The position numbers were made by a program, and so were the translations under genes. Shown one piece after another: positions 1 to 7,532 of a stretch of 14,053 nucleotides of DNA. Position 1 is the first letter of the stretch; every line of letters begins with the position of its first letter. The DNA comes from Oleispira sp964022115 (GTDB lineage: Bacteria; Pseudomonadota; Gammaproteobacteria; Pseudomonadales; Oceanobacteraceae). Under the pieces are notes generated by a model that was not told the DNA's origin, searched no databases, and saw nothing but the letters and a program-made list of their open reading frames with translations. Location of the stretch: NCBI GenBank assembly GCA_964022115.1, contig CAXIBC010000070.1, positions 1 to 14,053 of the forward strand, in the 5' to 3' direction.

Positions 1-815
1 ACACTTTCTTTACCCACTTCAGTATCGTAGCGCCCCCACTGGGCAGATAAATTATCCCCTGAGTTACATAAGGCCAAATTTTGGATGCTCAGCCCTTTTT
101 TTCTGGCCAGTCGCAATAGGCCGTTCAAAGGATAACAACCACAAGCTTGCTGATCTTTTAAGTCGCTATCTAGATGTAAAATCTTTTTATTAGTAAGCGC
201 ATCCAAATGCTGGGCACTCGCGTAATCATGAAAGTGGCTCATATCCGAGCTAATCACAATCAAACTTTCTTTATCCTGCCAAAATACTTCCAGCAGTTTG
301 GCGACTTGCTCGGGCTCGGTTTGACCAATCAAGATGGGTAAGATTTTAAAATCCTTTAATATGCACTGCAAAAAAGGCAGTTGTACTTCTAGGCTATGTT
401 CAAAATAATGCGGCTGATTATCTCGGGTTAAAGCAACCGACTGATCTAATTTCTCTATCCCCTCACGGTCAAATTCCACCTTACCAAGGGGTGTTTCAAA
501 ACCTTGCCACTCCCTATCATCTACGAGATCGATGCCTCTTAACAAAACCCGATGGCTAGGCCCTAATAAGATCACCCGAGAAATAGAATTCGCCCAAGGT
601 TTTAATGCTTGATACGCCGCAGCGGCCACCGCGCCAGAATAGATATAACCCGCATGGGGCACAACCAATACTTTTGGCTGCTCGGCTAGATCTATCGAGG
701 TATTATTAGAGATAAGTTCGCTTCCGGACGAAAGCATTTGTTGCACCATATTTCGCAGCACTACCGGATTGTCAGGATAATAATTTCCGGCGACTGCGGG
801 CATTCGATAAGTCAT
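1..815 (-). CDS. MEMO1-family protein (AmmeMemoRadiSam system protein B), 3' end cut by window edge
   Basis: The reading frame is open from ATG at 815 to the left edge, giving 271 residues. Family members are usually only slightly longer, so perhaps ten C-terminal residues are missing. MEMO signatures are all visible: VPHAGYIYSG (about residues 56-65), LGPSHR (93-98), EHSLEVQLPFLQ (141-152), SSDMSHFHDY (193-202) and ALCNSGD near 245. The His, Asp/His and Cys residues match the metal-site positions of human MEMO1. The fold is related to extradiol dioxygenases. In bacteria this protein is 'B' of a three-part set with an AMMECR1-like protein and a radical SAM enzyme, whose joint reaction is not established. 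The partner genes are not in the window; any would lie beyond the left edge. A good ribosome-binding site (AGGTGG) sits just before the ATG. The gene follows the RecQ helicase on the same strand after about 97 bases and may be cotranscribed or use its own weak promoter. Confidence 0.93.
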   Translation of the reverse strand, partial: MTYRMPAVAGNYYPDNPVVLRNMVQQMLSSGSELISNNTSIDLAEQPKVLVVPHAGYIYSGAVAAAAYQALKPWANSISRVILLGPSHRVLLRGIDLVDDREWQGFETPLGKVEFDREGIEKLDQSVALTRDNQPHYFEHSLEVQLPFLQCILKDFKILPILIGQTEPEQVAKLLEVFWQDKESLIVISSDMSHFHDYASAQHLDALTNKKILHLDSDLKDQQACGCYPLNGLLRLARKKGLSIQNLALCNSGDNLSAQWGRYDTEVGKES

Positions 816-852
816 ATTCCACCTACTGCAAAAGGAAGGAAAACACTTCTTG

Positions 853-858
853 AGTATA
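853..858 (-). promoter_or_regulatory. Possible -10 element for the MEMO-family gene
   Basis: Read on the minus strand this is TATACT, one mismatch from the sigma70 -10 consensus. Transcription would start about 30 bases before the ATG at 815. No good -35 hexamer is seen at 15-18 bases upstream, so this is a weak call. If it is not used, the gene depends on read-through from the RecQ helicase gene. Confidence 0.25.
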
Positions 859-912
859 AAGATTAGCGCCCTTGTTCGATAGCCATGTGCAAGATAGGCA
901 TGCTGTACTTGC

Positions 913-2877
913 TTAAGCTAATTGCTGCAGTTTCTGTTTTATCTCTCGGTAGCGTAGTGTTTCACAGCAACCAAAACCGGCTAGCTGCCGCACTTTATTA
1001 CGCGCAAATACGGGCACACTCATGCCCGCTAAAAACCGACATTGAATATCCAGAGATACTAATACCTTGCCTTCAAGCTGATGTTTTAAAGCCGTGATAC
1101 TGTGTTTTAAATACTCATCCTCTGGCCAAACAGCTAGCTCACTGTATTGCAGCTTAGCAACTTGTCCACGGCAAACAGAGCAATGGCCACAGTTTTGCGG
1201 CGCTTGCTGATCATCAAAGTAGCGCGCCAAGTTATAACTTAAGCAAGTATCTAATTCAAAAAATCGCACCAAAGAGGCAATGCGTTTAATTTCTTTATCT
1301 TCTTTTTCAACAAAATACTGGTGCAGTGTTTTTGCCAGTTCAGCCTCGTGCAAAGCATCTTGATTCACTTGAAAGACCTCTGTCATTTTTTTGCTTTCAA
1401 GTTCTATCATCTGCTTTTCGGCCAAATACTCTAACGCACTGATGATACGACTGCGATCATACTGATGATGGTTATATAAGGTTTCAAAATCTGGAGCACC
1501 CCAGATTTTTTTAAACTGGCTAGTCGCAAATACAGTGTGTAGGAACTCTCTACGTTCCCCATTAAAAAGCCCTAATATGCTGTCTTTATCCTGCAAAAAC
1601 TTATATCTAAATTCAGCAAAATACGCATACATAGGTTTTATAACCTTGAGCATTTCTAACTGCACTAATAAAGTTTTTAGTGGCAGCTGACGCACATTAC
1701 TGGCATTGGATAATGCAACAATCTGCAATTCCCATTGGGTTACACTGTGTTCGTGGACGGACGCTTTACTTTCAGCGCGAATATTTTCAATCACATACTC
1801 AATGGCCGATAACTCAGGGGTATCACCATAAACAAAATTTTCAACGGTATTAAGGCCATCCAGGTTGGCTAAGGTCGTGCAATTCGAAGCGCCCCCATCG
1901 CGCCCCGCTCGGCCAATCTCTTGGCTGTAATTCTCAATCGACTTAGGCAGATCATAATGTATAACAAAGCGAATATCGGATTTATCAATGCCCATACCAA
2001 AGGCAATGGTCGCCACCACCACTTGCACTGTCCCTTGCATAAAATCGTATTGGATTTGCTGTCGCTTATCGGCATCAAACCCTGCGTGATAGGCACGGGC
2101 ATTCACCCCCATGCTGTTTAAATAGTCCGCTACTTGCTCGGCGCTATGCTGCAAGGTGACATATACAATTCCTGCGGCTTGGGGGCCAAATACTTGCTGC
2201 TGTTGCTGAAAAACCTGAAACAGTTTTTGGTTTTTATGTTTATTATCGACCGGTTCTATCGCTAGATCTAAATTAGCGCGATAAAAACCCGTTTGAGTAA
2301 TGTGTTCATCTTTAATGGCAAACCTAGCTGCCATATCGCGCTTCACTTTTTGGGTCGCTGTTGCCGTTAATAATAAAACTAAGGGGATATTTAACTCTTG
2401 GCAATAAACCGGGATTTTCAAATAGTCTGGGCGAAAATTATGCCCCCATTCAGAAATACAGTGAGCTTCATCAACCACTAACATAGAGATAGGCACAGCA
2501 TTAATGAACTGGCGGAAGCGTTCATTTTTAAAACGCTCAACCGATACCATCAATATTTTAGTTTTACCCGAGCGTACATCGGCCATCACTTGCCGGCTTT
2601 GCTCACTCGATAAGGTCGAGTCAATACTTGCCGCGGCAATCCCTTTGCTGGCCAAAAACTCTAACTGATCTTTCATTAAGGCCAATAAGGGGGAAACCAC
2701 TAAGGTCACATTAGGAAGGTGCAAGGCGGTCAGTTGATAGCATAATGATTTACCCGATCCTGTAGGAAAAATGGCTAACGATGATTGCCCAGCCAATAAC
2801 TGAGTAATCGTTTGTTCTTGCCCACCACGAAAGTGATCAAAGCCAAACGTATGCTGCAACGAGGTCGATAAATTCAT
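913..2877 (-). CDS. recQ: RecQ-family ATP-dependent DNA helicase (variant with distal zinc site, no HRDC)
   Basis: This 654-residue superfamily 2, 3'-5' DNA helicase probably acts in recombination and stalled-fork repair. Visible helicase motifs are the FRGGQ region at 16-20, Walker A PTGSGKS (38-44; E. coli RecQ has GGGKS), DEAHCISEWGHNFRP (136-150), TATAT (171-175), FGMGIDKSDIRFVIHYDLP (293-311) and motif VI QEIGRAGRDG (319-328). A four-cysteine zinc site C545, C563, C566, C569 has nearly the spacing of E. coli RecQ (C380/397/400/403) but lies about 165 residues later. Residues 350-515 appear to be an inserted helical or winged-helix-like region. Only about 85 residues follow the zinc site, too few for winged helix plus HRDC. 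A similar layout occurs in some other bacterial RecQ-family proteins. The symbol is a family-level call: a canonical recQ could exist elsewhere in the genome. The first ATG precedes the conserved LQHTFGF start, with only a weak GGCGGA ribosome-binding site. Confidence 0.93.
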   Translation of the reverse strand: MNLSTSLQHTFGFDHFRGGQEQTITQLLAGQSSLAIFPTGSGKSLCYQLTALHLPNVTLVVSPLLALMKDQLEFLASKGIAAASIDSTLSSEQSRQVMADVRSGKTKILMVSVERFKNERFRQFINAVPISMLVVDEAHCISEWGHNFRPDYLKIPVYCQELNIPLVLLLTATATQKVKRDMAARFAIKDEHITQTGFYRANLDLAIEPVDNKHKNQKLFQVFQQQQQVFGPQAAGIVYVTLQHSAEQVADYLNSMGVNARAYHAGFDADKRQQIQYDFMQGTVQVVVATIAFGMGIDKSDIRFVIHYDLPKSIENYSQEIGRAGRDGGASNCTTLANLDGLNTVENFVYGDTPELSAIEYVIENIRAESKASVHEHSVTQWELQIVALSNASNVRQLPLKTLLVQLEMLKVIKPMYAYFAEFRYKFLQDKDSILGLFNGERREFLHTVFATSQFKKIWGAPDFETLYNHHQYDRSRIISALEYLAEKQMIELESKKMTEVFQVNQDALHEAELAKTLHQYFVEKEDKEIKRIASLVRFFELDTCLSYNLARYFDDQQAPQNCGHCSVCRGQVAKLQYSELAVWPEDEYLKHSITALKHQLEGKVLVSLDIQCRFLAGMSVPVFARNKVRQLAGFGCCETLRYREIKQKLQQLA

Positions 2878-2886
2878 TAATCCGCC

Positions 2887-2915
2887 ATTATAAAATTCAA
2901 TCCAGCTAATTTAAC
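2887..2915 (-). promoter_or_regulatory. Candidate promoter of the RecQ helicase gene
   Basis: On the minus strand 2892-2887 reads TATAAT, a perfect -10 hexamer. GTTAAA at 2915-2910 is a poor -35 match at a 17-base spacing. Only 9 bases separate the -10 from the ATG at 2877, so transcription would begin about 2-3 bases before the start codon, giving a leaderless or nearly leaderless message. The hexamer could also be a chance match in AT-rich DNA. Confidence 0.4.
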
Positions 2916-2968
2916 CTTAACTTGGCGTTTCGCCTAATTTCATTATGTTCTTCTGCCATGACTCAAGA

Positions 2969-3016
2969 CATCTAATGCCCCATCTAATGCCTCATCTAAT
3001 GCCTCATTTAATGTTC
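2969..3016. repeat. Four tandem 12-base repeats in the divergent intergenic region
   Basis: The unit CATCTAATGCC(C/T) occurs at 2969-2980, 2981-2992 and 2993-3004, differing only in the last base. A fourth, degenerate copy (CATTTAATGTTC) follows at 3005-3016. The block lies between the RecQ gene and the lipoprotein gene, about 75 bases upstream of the putative RecQ -10 and 55 bases upstream of the putative lipoprotein -35. The unit contains stop codons in place, so it is not a coding repeat. It could be a replication-slippage array or a set of binding sites. The sequence alone does not decide. Confidence 0.85.
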
Positions 3017-3071
3017 GTAAGCCAAAGTTATGACTTTCATAAAGAACATCATAAAAGTGTCCCAAAGCCGT

Positions 3072-3100
3072 TTGAAGCCGTAAAATTTCACTGCTAGTAT
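3072..3100 (+). promoter_or_regulatory. Candidate extended -10 promoter of the lipoprotein gene
   Basis: TTGAAG at 3072-3077 is followed after exactly 17 bases by TAGTAT at 3095-3100, preceded by TGC (3092-3094), which makes an extended -10. Transcription would start near 3107, about 25 bases before the ATG at 3132. The upstream in-frame ATG at 3099 would then lie inside the promoter, which argues for the downstream start. This is inferred from consensus matching only. Confidence 0.5.
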
Positions 3101-3131
3101 GCGGGCCTCAATCCATAAGGATATATTTAAA

Positions 3132-3782
3132 ATGAAAATGACTTCATTATTGTTAACCGCGGTTATTGCCTTAACGTTGGCCGGCTGTAGCTCTTCTATG
3201 ATTAAGCGCAATGCTGATCAAGAGTTTCCGTTAGCCGTCAATGCCAGCGCCCCTGCGTTTATCTTCCCCATTAGCCTACACGGTGTGCCTGGAGATACGA
3301 CTGAAATAGGTTTAGCCATTGCGGGTGCTGCAGTTTCTGAATACGGCGCGGCGGTCATCTCTGGCCAGCAGCTTAGCAGTATTGTCGGCAACCTATCTTG
3401 GACATTAGGCGAAAACATGCGCCGTCAAATAAGCCTCAACAAGATGGCAATGACCGGCTCCGCTGAGAAGCATGCAAAAGAACTTGATGAAAAAATGAAA
3501 ACCCTAACCGCTAAGTTAAAAGACCTTGGGGCCATCGATGACCAAAACTACAATTTCCAATACGTGATCGTCTTACACGTTGATTCAGCCTCTGGCATAC
3601 AGATTCCTTTTATCAAGAAAGTAACCGCTTTTGGCGGCGTAATGGACATGGAAACCCGTAAAATCGTTTCTTACATTGAAAAAGATATCACCCTAGCGGA
3701 AGGAGCTGTGCTAGGCCAAATGCCGGTTGAAATGAACAAGATCATCGCAGAGCTATTAAATGCGCCAGAAGATGACGCTTAA
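3132..3782 (+). CDS. Orphan outer-membrane-type lipoprotein of unknown function
   Basis: This 216-residue protein has a clear lipoprotein signal: MKMT, a hydrophobic stretch (about 5-16), then lipobox LAGC with the lipidated cysteine at 19. Serines follow the cysteine, so there is no Asp at +2 and transport to the outer membrane is expected. An in-frame ATG at 3099 exists, but it would add eleven polar residues before the signal and falls in the putative promoter. The ATG at 3132 has AAGGA about 10 bases upstream. The mature part has a small-residue segment (about 56-90, Gly/Ala/Ser-rich), a charged helix (111-132), a beta-like YVIVLHVDS segment (145-153) and a second such strand with GGVMDMETRKIV (168-179). 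I do not recognise the family, and no enzyme motif is apparent. It lies 114 bases upstream of rimO on the same strand, but no functional link follows from that. Confidence 0.85.
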   Translation: MKMTSLLLTAVIALTLAGCSSSMIKRNADQEFPLAVNASAPAFIFPISLHGVPGDTTEIGLAIAGAAVSEYGAAVISGQQLSSIVGNLSWTLGENMRRQISLNKMAMTGSAEKHAKELDEKMKTLTAKLKDLGAIDDQNYNFQYVIVLHVDSASGIQIPFIKKVTAFGGVMDMETRKIVSYIEKDITLAEGAVLGQMPVEMNKIIAELLNAPEDDA

Positions 3783-3841
3783 TGCATCCTTAGCTAGGCT
3801 GCTTTACCCTTTTTAGTATCGGCTTTGGCATGGTATCTAGC

Positions 3842-3859
3842 GCCTATTTAGGCTAAAAT
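3842..3859 (+). promoter_or_regulatory. Possible rimO promoter -10 with adjoining dyad
   Basis: TAAAAT at 3854-3859 is a near-consensus -10 about 37 bases before the rimO ATG. The perfect dyad GCCTA-TT-TAGGC (3842-3853) abuts it directly. TTGGCA at 3825-3830 resembles a -35, but its spacing to TAAAAT (23 bases) is too long, so the promoter assignment is weak. A 10-base palindrome, TTAGATCTAA, follows at 3871-3880 in the would-be leader. Confidence 0.3.
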
Positions 3860-3896
3860 TCGCGCCAATATTAGATCTAAGCGTGATGAGACAACC

Positions 3897-5273
3897 ATGT
3901 CAGATAACTCCAATACCATCGCCAGCGACGCACTCGCGGCCAGCCCCCATGACTCTAGCGGTAAAGTCGGTTTTGTAAGCCTAGGCTGCCCTAAAAACTC
4001 GGTGGATAGCGAACGTATTTTGACCCAGTTAAAAATTGATGGTTACGATATCACCAATACCTACGAAGATGCCGACGTGGTGGTGGTGAATACCTGTGGT
4101 TTTATCGACGCCGCTAAGCAAGAATCGTTAGATGCTATTAACGAAGCCATGACCTCTAACGGTAAGGTCATTGTGACCGGCTGTATGGGTAAAGGGGCTG
4201 ACGCTGAGCTGATTAAGAAAGAAAATCCTGGGGTCCTATCGATCTCGGGCGCGCACGCTTATGAAGAAGTAATGACCGCCGTGCACGAGTGGGTACCACC
4301 CAATCCTGATTTCGACCCCTTCACCGATTTGATTCCGGCTCAGGGCGTTAAACTGACTCCTCGTCATTATTCCTATTTGAAAATCTCCGAAGGCTGTAAC
4401 CACAAGTGTACCTTCTGCATCATTCCCGACATGCGAGGCAAGCACGTTAGCCGCCCTATTGGTGATGTATTAGAAGAAGCTAAGCGCTTAGTGGATGCGG
4501 GCACCAAAGAATTATTGGTTATTTCCCAAGATACCAGCGCCTATGGTGTTGATATGAAGTTCCGCACCGGCTTCTGGAATGGCAAACCGGTGAAAACCAA
4601 CTTACTGTCCTTGTGCCAAGAACTCGGTAAACTAGGTGTTTGGGTACGCTTGCATTACGTCTATCCTTACCCACACGTTGATGACATTATTCCAATGATG
4701 GCCGAAAATCATATTCTGCCGTATTTGGATATCCCGTTTCAGCACGCCAGCCCAGCGGTATTGAAATTAATGAAGCGCCCTGCGCACGCGGAAAATACCT
4801 TAGCGCGCATTAAAAAATGGCGTGAAATTGCCCCCAACATCGTCTTGCGCTCAACCTTCGTTGTCGGCTTCCCGGGTGAAACCGAAGAAGACTTCCAGAT
4901 TCTATTAGATTGGTTAGACGAAGCTGAATTAGACCGCGTAGGGTGTTTTAAATACAGCCCAGTTGAAGGTGCCCGTGCCAACGCCTTGCCAGATCATGTG
5001 CCTGAAGAGATTCAGCAAGAGCGCTGGGAACGTTTTATGGCCAAAGCCCAAGAAATCAGCACCCGCAAACTGGCCCGTCGTATTGGCCAAACCATGACGG
5101 TATTGATTGATGATGTCGATGAAGAAGGCGCGGTTGGCCGTACCGTTGCCGATGCGCCAAACATTGATGGCATGGTGTATTTAAACGAATACTTCGATTG
5201 TGCGCCGGGGGATTTTGTTGAAGTGAAAATCACTCACTCCGACGAATACGATCTTTGGGCTGAAGTTATTTAG
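3897..5273 (+). CDS. rimO: Ribosomal protein uS12 methylthiotransferase RimO
   Basis: This radical SAM methylthiotransferase adds a methylthio group to the beta-carbon of a conserved aspartate of ribosomal protein S12 (Asp88/89 in E. coli numbering). It is cytoplasmic and uses two [4Fe-4S] clusters and SAM. The 458 residues compare with about 441 in E. coli; the extra length is mostly the polar N-terminus (1-22). The N-terminal methylthiotransferase domain (about 24-135) carries cluster cysteines C31 (LGCPKN), C67 (NTCGF) and C96 (TGCMG). The radical SAM domain (about 153-390) carries C167-x3-C171-x2-C174 in EGCNHKCTFC. The family motifs QDTSAYGVD, RLHYVYPYPH and VVGFPGETEEDF are present. A C-terminal TRAM domain (about 394-458) ends YDLWAEVI. 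The ATG has only a weak GAG ribosome-binding site six bases upstream. Resemblance to E. coli RimO is close along the whole length. Confidence 0.98.
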   Translation: MSDNSNTIASDALAASPHDSSGKVGFVSLGCPKNSVDSERILTQLKIDGYDITNTYEDADVVVVNTCGFIDAAKQESLDAINEAMTSNGKVIVTGCMGKGADAELIKKENPGVLSISGAHAYEEVMTAVHEWVPPNPDFDPFTDLIPAQGVKLTPRHYSYLKISEGCNHKCTFCIIPDMRGKHVSRPIGDVLEEAKRLVDAGTKELLVISQDTSAYGVDMKFRTGFWNGKPVKTNLLSLCQELGKLGVWVRLHYVYPYPHVDDIIPMMAENHILPYLDIPFQHASPAVLKLMKRPAHAENTLARIKKWREIAPNIVLRSTFVVGFPGETEEDFQILLDWLDEAELDRVGCFKYSPVEGARANALPDHVPEEIQQERWERFMAKAQEISTRKLARRIGQTMTVLIDDVDEEGAVGRTVADAPNIDGMVYLNEYFDCAPGDFVEVKITHSDEYDLWAEVI

Positions 5274-5336
5274 CGCAATTTTCGCTTACACTGCCAAGCC
5301 TTGCTAAGCTTTTAGTATGGGTTGGGAGTGTAGTAT

Positions 5337-7532
5337 ATGAAAAAAGCGATATTTTATTTACTGCTATTATCATTCAGTGCCATCAGTTTAAGTGGTTGGT
5401 TTCTATACCAATGGGTTCGTGATGAACTCGGTCTAGATAATGGCTACGTCGCCGTTGCCGGTATCCCACCCGGCAATAAACTCATCAACCACGTGCCCTA
5501 TTCTGGCCCCCATCCTAAAGACAGCCAGCGCCCACAAGAAACCTTTGAATTTCCTATAGAGTACGGCGCTACGGGCCCTATCGATCCATTATTTGCCGGC
5601 AAAAACCAGTACCCTTTTGTCTGTGAAACAGAACGCTCGCAACTTGGGCAACCACTCATTGATAATACTTCCGGCTGGGGAGTACCTGTCTACGCCGAAA
5701 CTCAAAGCGGCAAACGCTCTGAATTTATCATTGGTTATAGCAAAGATTGCTCCCTACCTAGCCGTATTTTTTATTCTTATAATACCAAACCAGGCCATAG
5801 CAAGTTCTATCAAGTGCCCGATAGCACCGAATCCTTACCCGCTAACGCCGAGCTGATTATTCGTTTAGAAACCGGCACTATCAATCGTTATATGTACGCC
5901 ATACTGATGCCTTCTAGCCGCAAAGACGAATTATTAAAACCCGACTTATCAAAATGGAACGGCAAGCTGATTTATTATTTCCGCGGCGGCATTGGTATCG
6001 GGTTTCAGCAAGGCATTATGCGCATGCATCATCTATCAAAAGACATGCGCCAATACCTAGAAAAAGGTTACGCCGTGGCCTTTTCTACCGCAACCGAAAC
6101 CGCTAATGGTTATAATATCTGGCTGCAAGAAGATACCGCTCTGCGGCTAAAAAGAAATTTTATCGCCCGCTATGGCAAGCCAACCTTTACCCTAGGTTAT
6201 GGTGGCTCTGGGGGTGGCATACAGCAATATCTGTTACAGCAAAATAACCCAGAAGGCATCATAGATGGTGGGGTCGCGATCGTAGCTTACCCCGACATGC
6301 TCAGCCAAATAAATTACACCCTAGATTGTGAACTGACAGAATATTATTTTGAACACCTCTCAGAGCACATAGATTTTTGGCAAGACGTCGAAAGACGCCC
6401 TTGGGTGCAAGGGTTAGCGGCTAATGGTAAAGAGACTCGCCGCTTGCAATGGCTCGATAATATCGCCCAACTGCTGCGCTTTGAATGGCCACGTAATTAC
6501 CAAGGAGCCAATGAATGTAACTCGCGCTGGCGCGGGTCATTACAATACGTTAATAACCCAGTTTTTAACCCGCATTTTACCCGTTATAGTAAAAATATAA
6601 GGCGCCGGGTTTATTGGACCCATTGGCAAGATAATCGGGAGTTCTTTGGTACCGACCAAAACGGTCGCGCCCCTATCCCTTGGTCTAACGAGGGGGTGCA
6701 ATATGGGCTCAAGGCGTTAAAAAATAAAGACCTGACCCCAGAGCAATTCATCGATATTAATCGCAAAATTGGTGGCTGGTTACCCCAAGATGAAATGACG
6801 CAAGAGCGTTATTGGCATGCTAGTGGAGATAGCGTATTAAGACGCTTCACCAACTACAGTGAACACAATATGAGCCATCGTGGTTTACCAATGGACCCAG
6901 CCCCTAGATCTAATGGCAGCCTTAAAGCGGCAAAAGCCGCGTATTTATCCGGAAATATATTTCTGGGTGAGCTAAACAGACCCATTATCGATATTCGCCC
7001 CTACCAAGATCAAGTATTGGATATTCATCACTCTTGGGCAGCACTTTCAAGCCGCCAGCGGATTCTAGAGCGCATGGGGAACCATGATTTACAGCTCATT
7101 TGGCAAAATGAATTACCCAATAAAGATTTCAGTAAAGCTGTGTATATGATGGACGAATGGTTAACCCGGGCGGACGCTAATGGGGGGGATTATGTGAGCG
7201 CCAAACCCGACCATGGAGTAGACCGCTGTGTTGATAAAAAAGGCCACATCATTCATCAAGGGGATGGGGTATGGGATGGAGCTTGGAATGGTAAAGCAGA
7301 CGGTGAATGCACAAAAATCATGCCTTTTTTTGAAGGCAGTCGCAATGTTGCTGGAGAAGACATCTCGGGTGATATCTTCTTTTGCCAGCGAATCCCAGTC
7401 CAACAAGCCATAGAGCGAGGTTTCTATGGGGATTATGATATGACCCTGTATGAAAAAGAGTTAAGCCACATCTTCCCTAAGGGTGTATGTGATTATGGCC
7501 AAGCAGACCGTGCTCGGCCCAAGAATCTTTAG
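5337..7532 (+). CDS. DUF6351 family protein, exported putative serine hydrolase
   Basis: This 731-residue protein starts with MKKA and a hydrophobic segment (about 4-25), a signal peptide or membrane anchor, so it should act in the periplasm, at the surface or outside. Family features include FVCETERSQLGQPLIDN (94-110), GYSKDC (133-138), RGGIGIG (216-222) and a nucleophile elbow GYGGSGGG with Ser291. Also present are a DIHHSWAALSSRQR segment (562-575) and the C-terminal HIFPKGVCDY (711-720). Eight cysteines (96, 138, 331, 394, 631, 658, 683, 718) form an even set, consistent with disulfide bonds outside the cytoplasm. DUF6351 resembles tannase- or oligoester-hydrolase-like alpha/beta hydrolases, but the substrate is unknown and hydrolase activity is inference. 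GGAG stands 8 bases before the ATG. The gene follows rimO after 63 bases and may be cotranscribed. It overlaps the opposite-strand oxidoreductase gene by 4 bases at the stop codons. Confidence 0.85.
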   Translation: MKKAIFYLLLLSFSAISLSGWFLYQWVRDELGLDNGYVAVAGIPPGNKLINHVPYSGPHPKDSQRPQETFEFPIEYGATGPIDPLFAGKNQYPFVCETERSQLGQPLIDNTSGWGVPVYAETQSGKRSEFIIGYSKDCSLPSRIFYSYNTKPGHSKFYQVPDSTESLPANAELIIRLETGTINRYMYAILMPSSRKDELLKPDLSKWNGKLIYYFRGGIGIGFQQGIMRMHHLSKDMRQYLEKGYAVAFSTATETANGYNIWLQEDTALRLKRNFIARYGKPTFTLGYGGSGGGIQQYLLQQNNPEGIIDGGVAIVAYPDMLSQINYTLDCELTEYYFEHLSEHIDFWQDVERRPWVQGLAANGKETRRLQWLDNIAQLLRFEWPRNYQGANECNSRWRGSLQYVNNPVFNPHFTRYSKNIRRRVYWTHWQDNREFFGTDQNGRAPIPWSNEGVQYGLKALKNKDLTPEQFIDINRKIGGWLPQDEMTQERYWHASGDSVLRRFTNYSEHNMSHRGLPMDPAPRSNGSLKAAKAAYLSGNIFLGELNRPIIDIRPYQDQVLDIHHSWAALSSRQRILERMGNHDLQLIWQNELPNKDFSKAVYMMDEWLTRADANGGDYVSAKPDHGVDRCVDKKGHIIHQGDGVWDGAWNGKADGECTKIMPFFEGSRNVAGEDISGDIFFCQRIPVQQAIERGFYGDYDMTLYEKELSHIFPKGVCDYGQADRARPKNL

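Noticed and set aside
889..912. Hairpin just after the RecQ gene stop (GCAAG ... CTTGC)
   Set aside because: The five-base stem is followed by a three-pair mismatch before three more pairs, and no T-run follows on the minus strand. It is not a credible intrinsic terminator.
885..1097. Plus-strand 70-codon open frame with a hydrophobic start
   Set aside because: It lies mostly antisense to the conserved C-terminus of the RecQ helicase and has no ribosome-binding site, so it is taken as a shadow frame.
2924..2934. Short inverted repeat GGCG-TTT-CGCC upstream of the RecQ gene
   Set aside because: The stem is four pairs and flanking bases do not extend it, which is common by chance.
3099..3131. 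Upstream ATG for the lipoprotein gene
   Set aside because: It would place eleven mostly polar residues before the signal peptide and falls inside the putative promoter. The ATG at 3132 has a ribosome-binding site.
5296..5313. AAGC ... GCTTTT as a rimO terminator
   Set aside because: A four-pair AT-containing stem with an eight-base loop and only four Ts is too weak.
5593..5856. Overlapping plus-strand 87-codon frame inside the DUF6351 gene
   Set aside because: It lies in another frame of a well-supported gene and has no start signal or recognisable product.
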